Source of the DNA: Aldehydirespirator sp965200005
Lineage (GTDB): Bacteria > Actinomycetota > Acidimicrobiia > Acidimicrobiales > Aldehydirespiratoraceae
NCBI GenBank assembly: GCA_965200005.1
Contig: OZ241331.1
Coordinates: 2,790,001 to 2,854,000 of the forward strand
Length of the DNA: 64,000 bases
Reading direction: 5' to 3'
The notes beneath the pieces are model-generated. The model had not been told where the DNA came from and did no database searches. It worked only from the letters and a program-made list of their open reading frames with translations. Every line of letters begins with the position of its first letter. Within the stretch, counting starts at the first letter, position 1. Position numbers and translations under genes: made by a program. Shown piece after piece: positions 63,762-64,000 of the stretch.

Positions 63762-64000
63762 TTAGATCTGAGACATGATCTTGTCGACAAACAGATCAAT
63801 CTGAGCCGGGTCATCGGTGAGTGGATTGATGATCAGGTGATCAATCCCCGCAGCCTCTAAACTGATAATGCGTTCAGCCATCTCGTCAATTGTTCCGAAT
63901 AGGTAAGCGCTTCGAAGGTCATCATCTGAGCGCTTGACATCCATGACTGTGCGATATGCCGCCAACTGTTCATCAATGACCCGCTCGTGGTTCGCCGAAT
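63762..64000 (-). CDS. Luciferase-like (LLM) flavin monooxygenase, C-terminal end only
   Basis: The frame is open through the window edge at 64000; about 78 residues are seen. LFGTIDEMAERIISLEAAG followed by DHLIINPLTDD is the typical end of F420/FMN-dependent bacterial luciferase-family enzymes. The N-terminus lies outside. With the enamidase-like gene 21 nt downstream it probably forms an operon for degrading a heterocycle or amide. Confidence 0.75.
   Translation of the reverse strand, partial: SANHERVIDEQLAAYRTVMDVKRSDDDLRSAYLFGTIDEMAERIISLEAAGIDHLIINPLTDDPAQIDLFVDKIMSQI

Overview
The window is a 64 kb piece of a moderately GC-rich actinobacterial chromosome. Several features support this: an adenosylcobalamin-dependent ribonucleotide reductase, LexA boxes of the GAAC-N4-GTTC type, the succinylase branch of diaminopimelate synthesis, GTG/TTG and apparently leaderless starts, and an ImuA'/ImuB/DnaE2-type mutasome. 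The order of the first 35 kb (nrdJ, lexA, hflX, dapF, miaA, miaB, recA, cinA, pgsA, ftsK, rnj, dapA, dapB, pnp, rpsO) follows the mycobacterial lexA-recA-ftsK-pnp region as I know it. No clgR, recX or nrdR is visible at the usual places. An Acidimicrobiia-like lineage is plausible but not proven.

Layout. 1-4.3 kb: partial nrdJ, a pyrimidine-reductase-like gene, and a lexA / small membrane protein pair divergent over a LexA box. 4.3-6.7 kb: a small unstable island with a duplicated membrane/coiled-coil gene around a secreted FN3 protein whose 3' end is broken. 6.7-34.7 kb: a dense core block, mostly on the minus strand. It holds dapE, dapD, dapC, dapF, dapA and dapB, tRNA-modification genes, recA, cell-division translocase ftsK, RNase J, PNPase and rpsO. 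Every core frame is intact. 34.9-41.6 kb: a ferredoxin and its reductase, an ArsC/Spx-like gene, an acyl-CoA synthetase, an SDR and an amidohydrolase.

The ArsC/Spx-like gene (36454-36828) has an in-frame UGA exactly where the catalytic cysteine should be. A strong ribosome-binding site lies upstream, the frame is open downstream, and a hairpin follows the UGA at SECIS-like distance. It is a candidate selenoprotein. A perfect 62-bp palindrome lies directly after its stop codon.

41.7-62.6 kb is a decaying accessory region. The SOS mutasome is broken in all three parts: imuA' by a 20-bp tandem duplication, imuB reduced to its C-terminal tail, and dnaE2 by a Trp-to-UGA nonsense codon plus a C-run frameshift. 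Its LexA boxes remain. A Tad/Flp pilus operon has frameshifts or stops in tadB and in two tadE-like genes. A siderophore/heme ABC transporter has kept both permeases but lost most of its ATPase and half of its binding protein to one deletion. A GH3 glycosidase carries three frameshifts. The lesions cluster in dispensable genes and are absent from about 30 kb of core genes, which argues for real gene decay rather than general sequencing error, though the homopolymer case needs read-level checking. The window ends with an enamidase-like amidohydrolase and the end of a luciferase-like monooxygenase.
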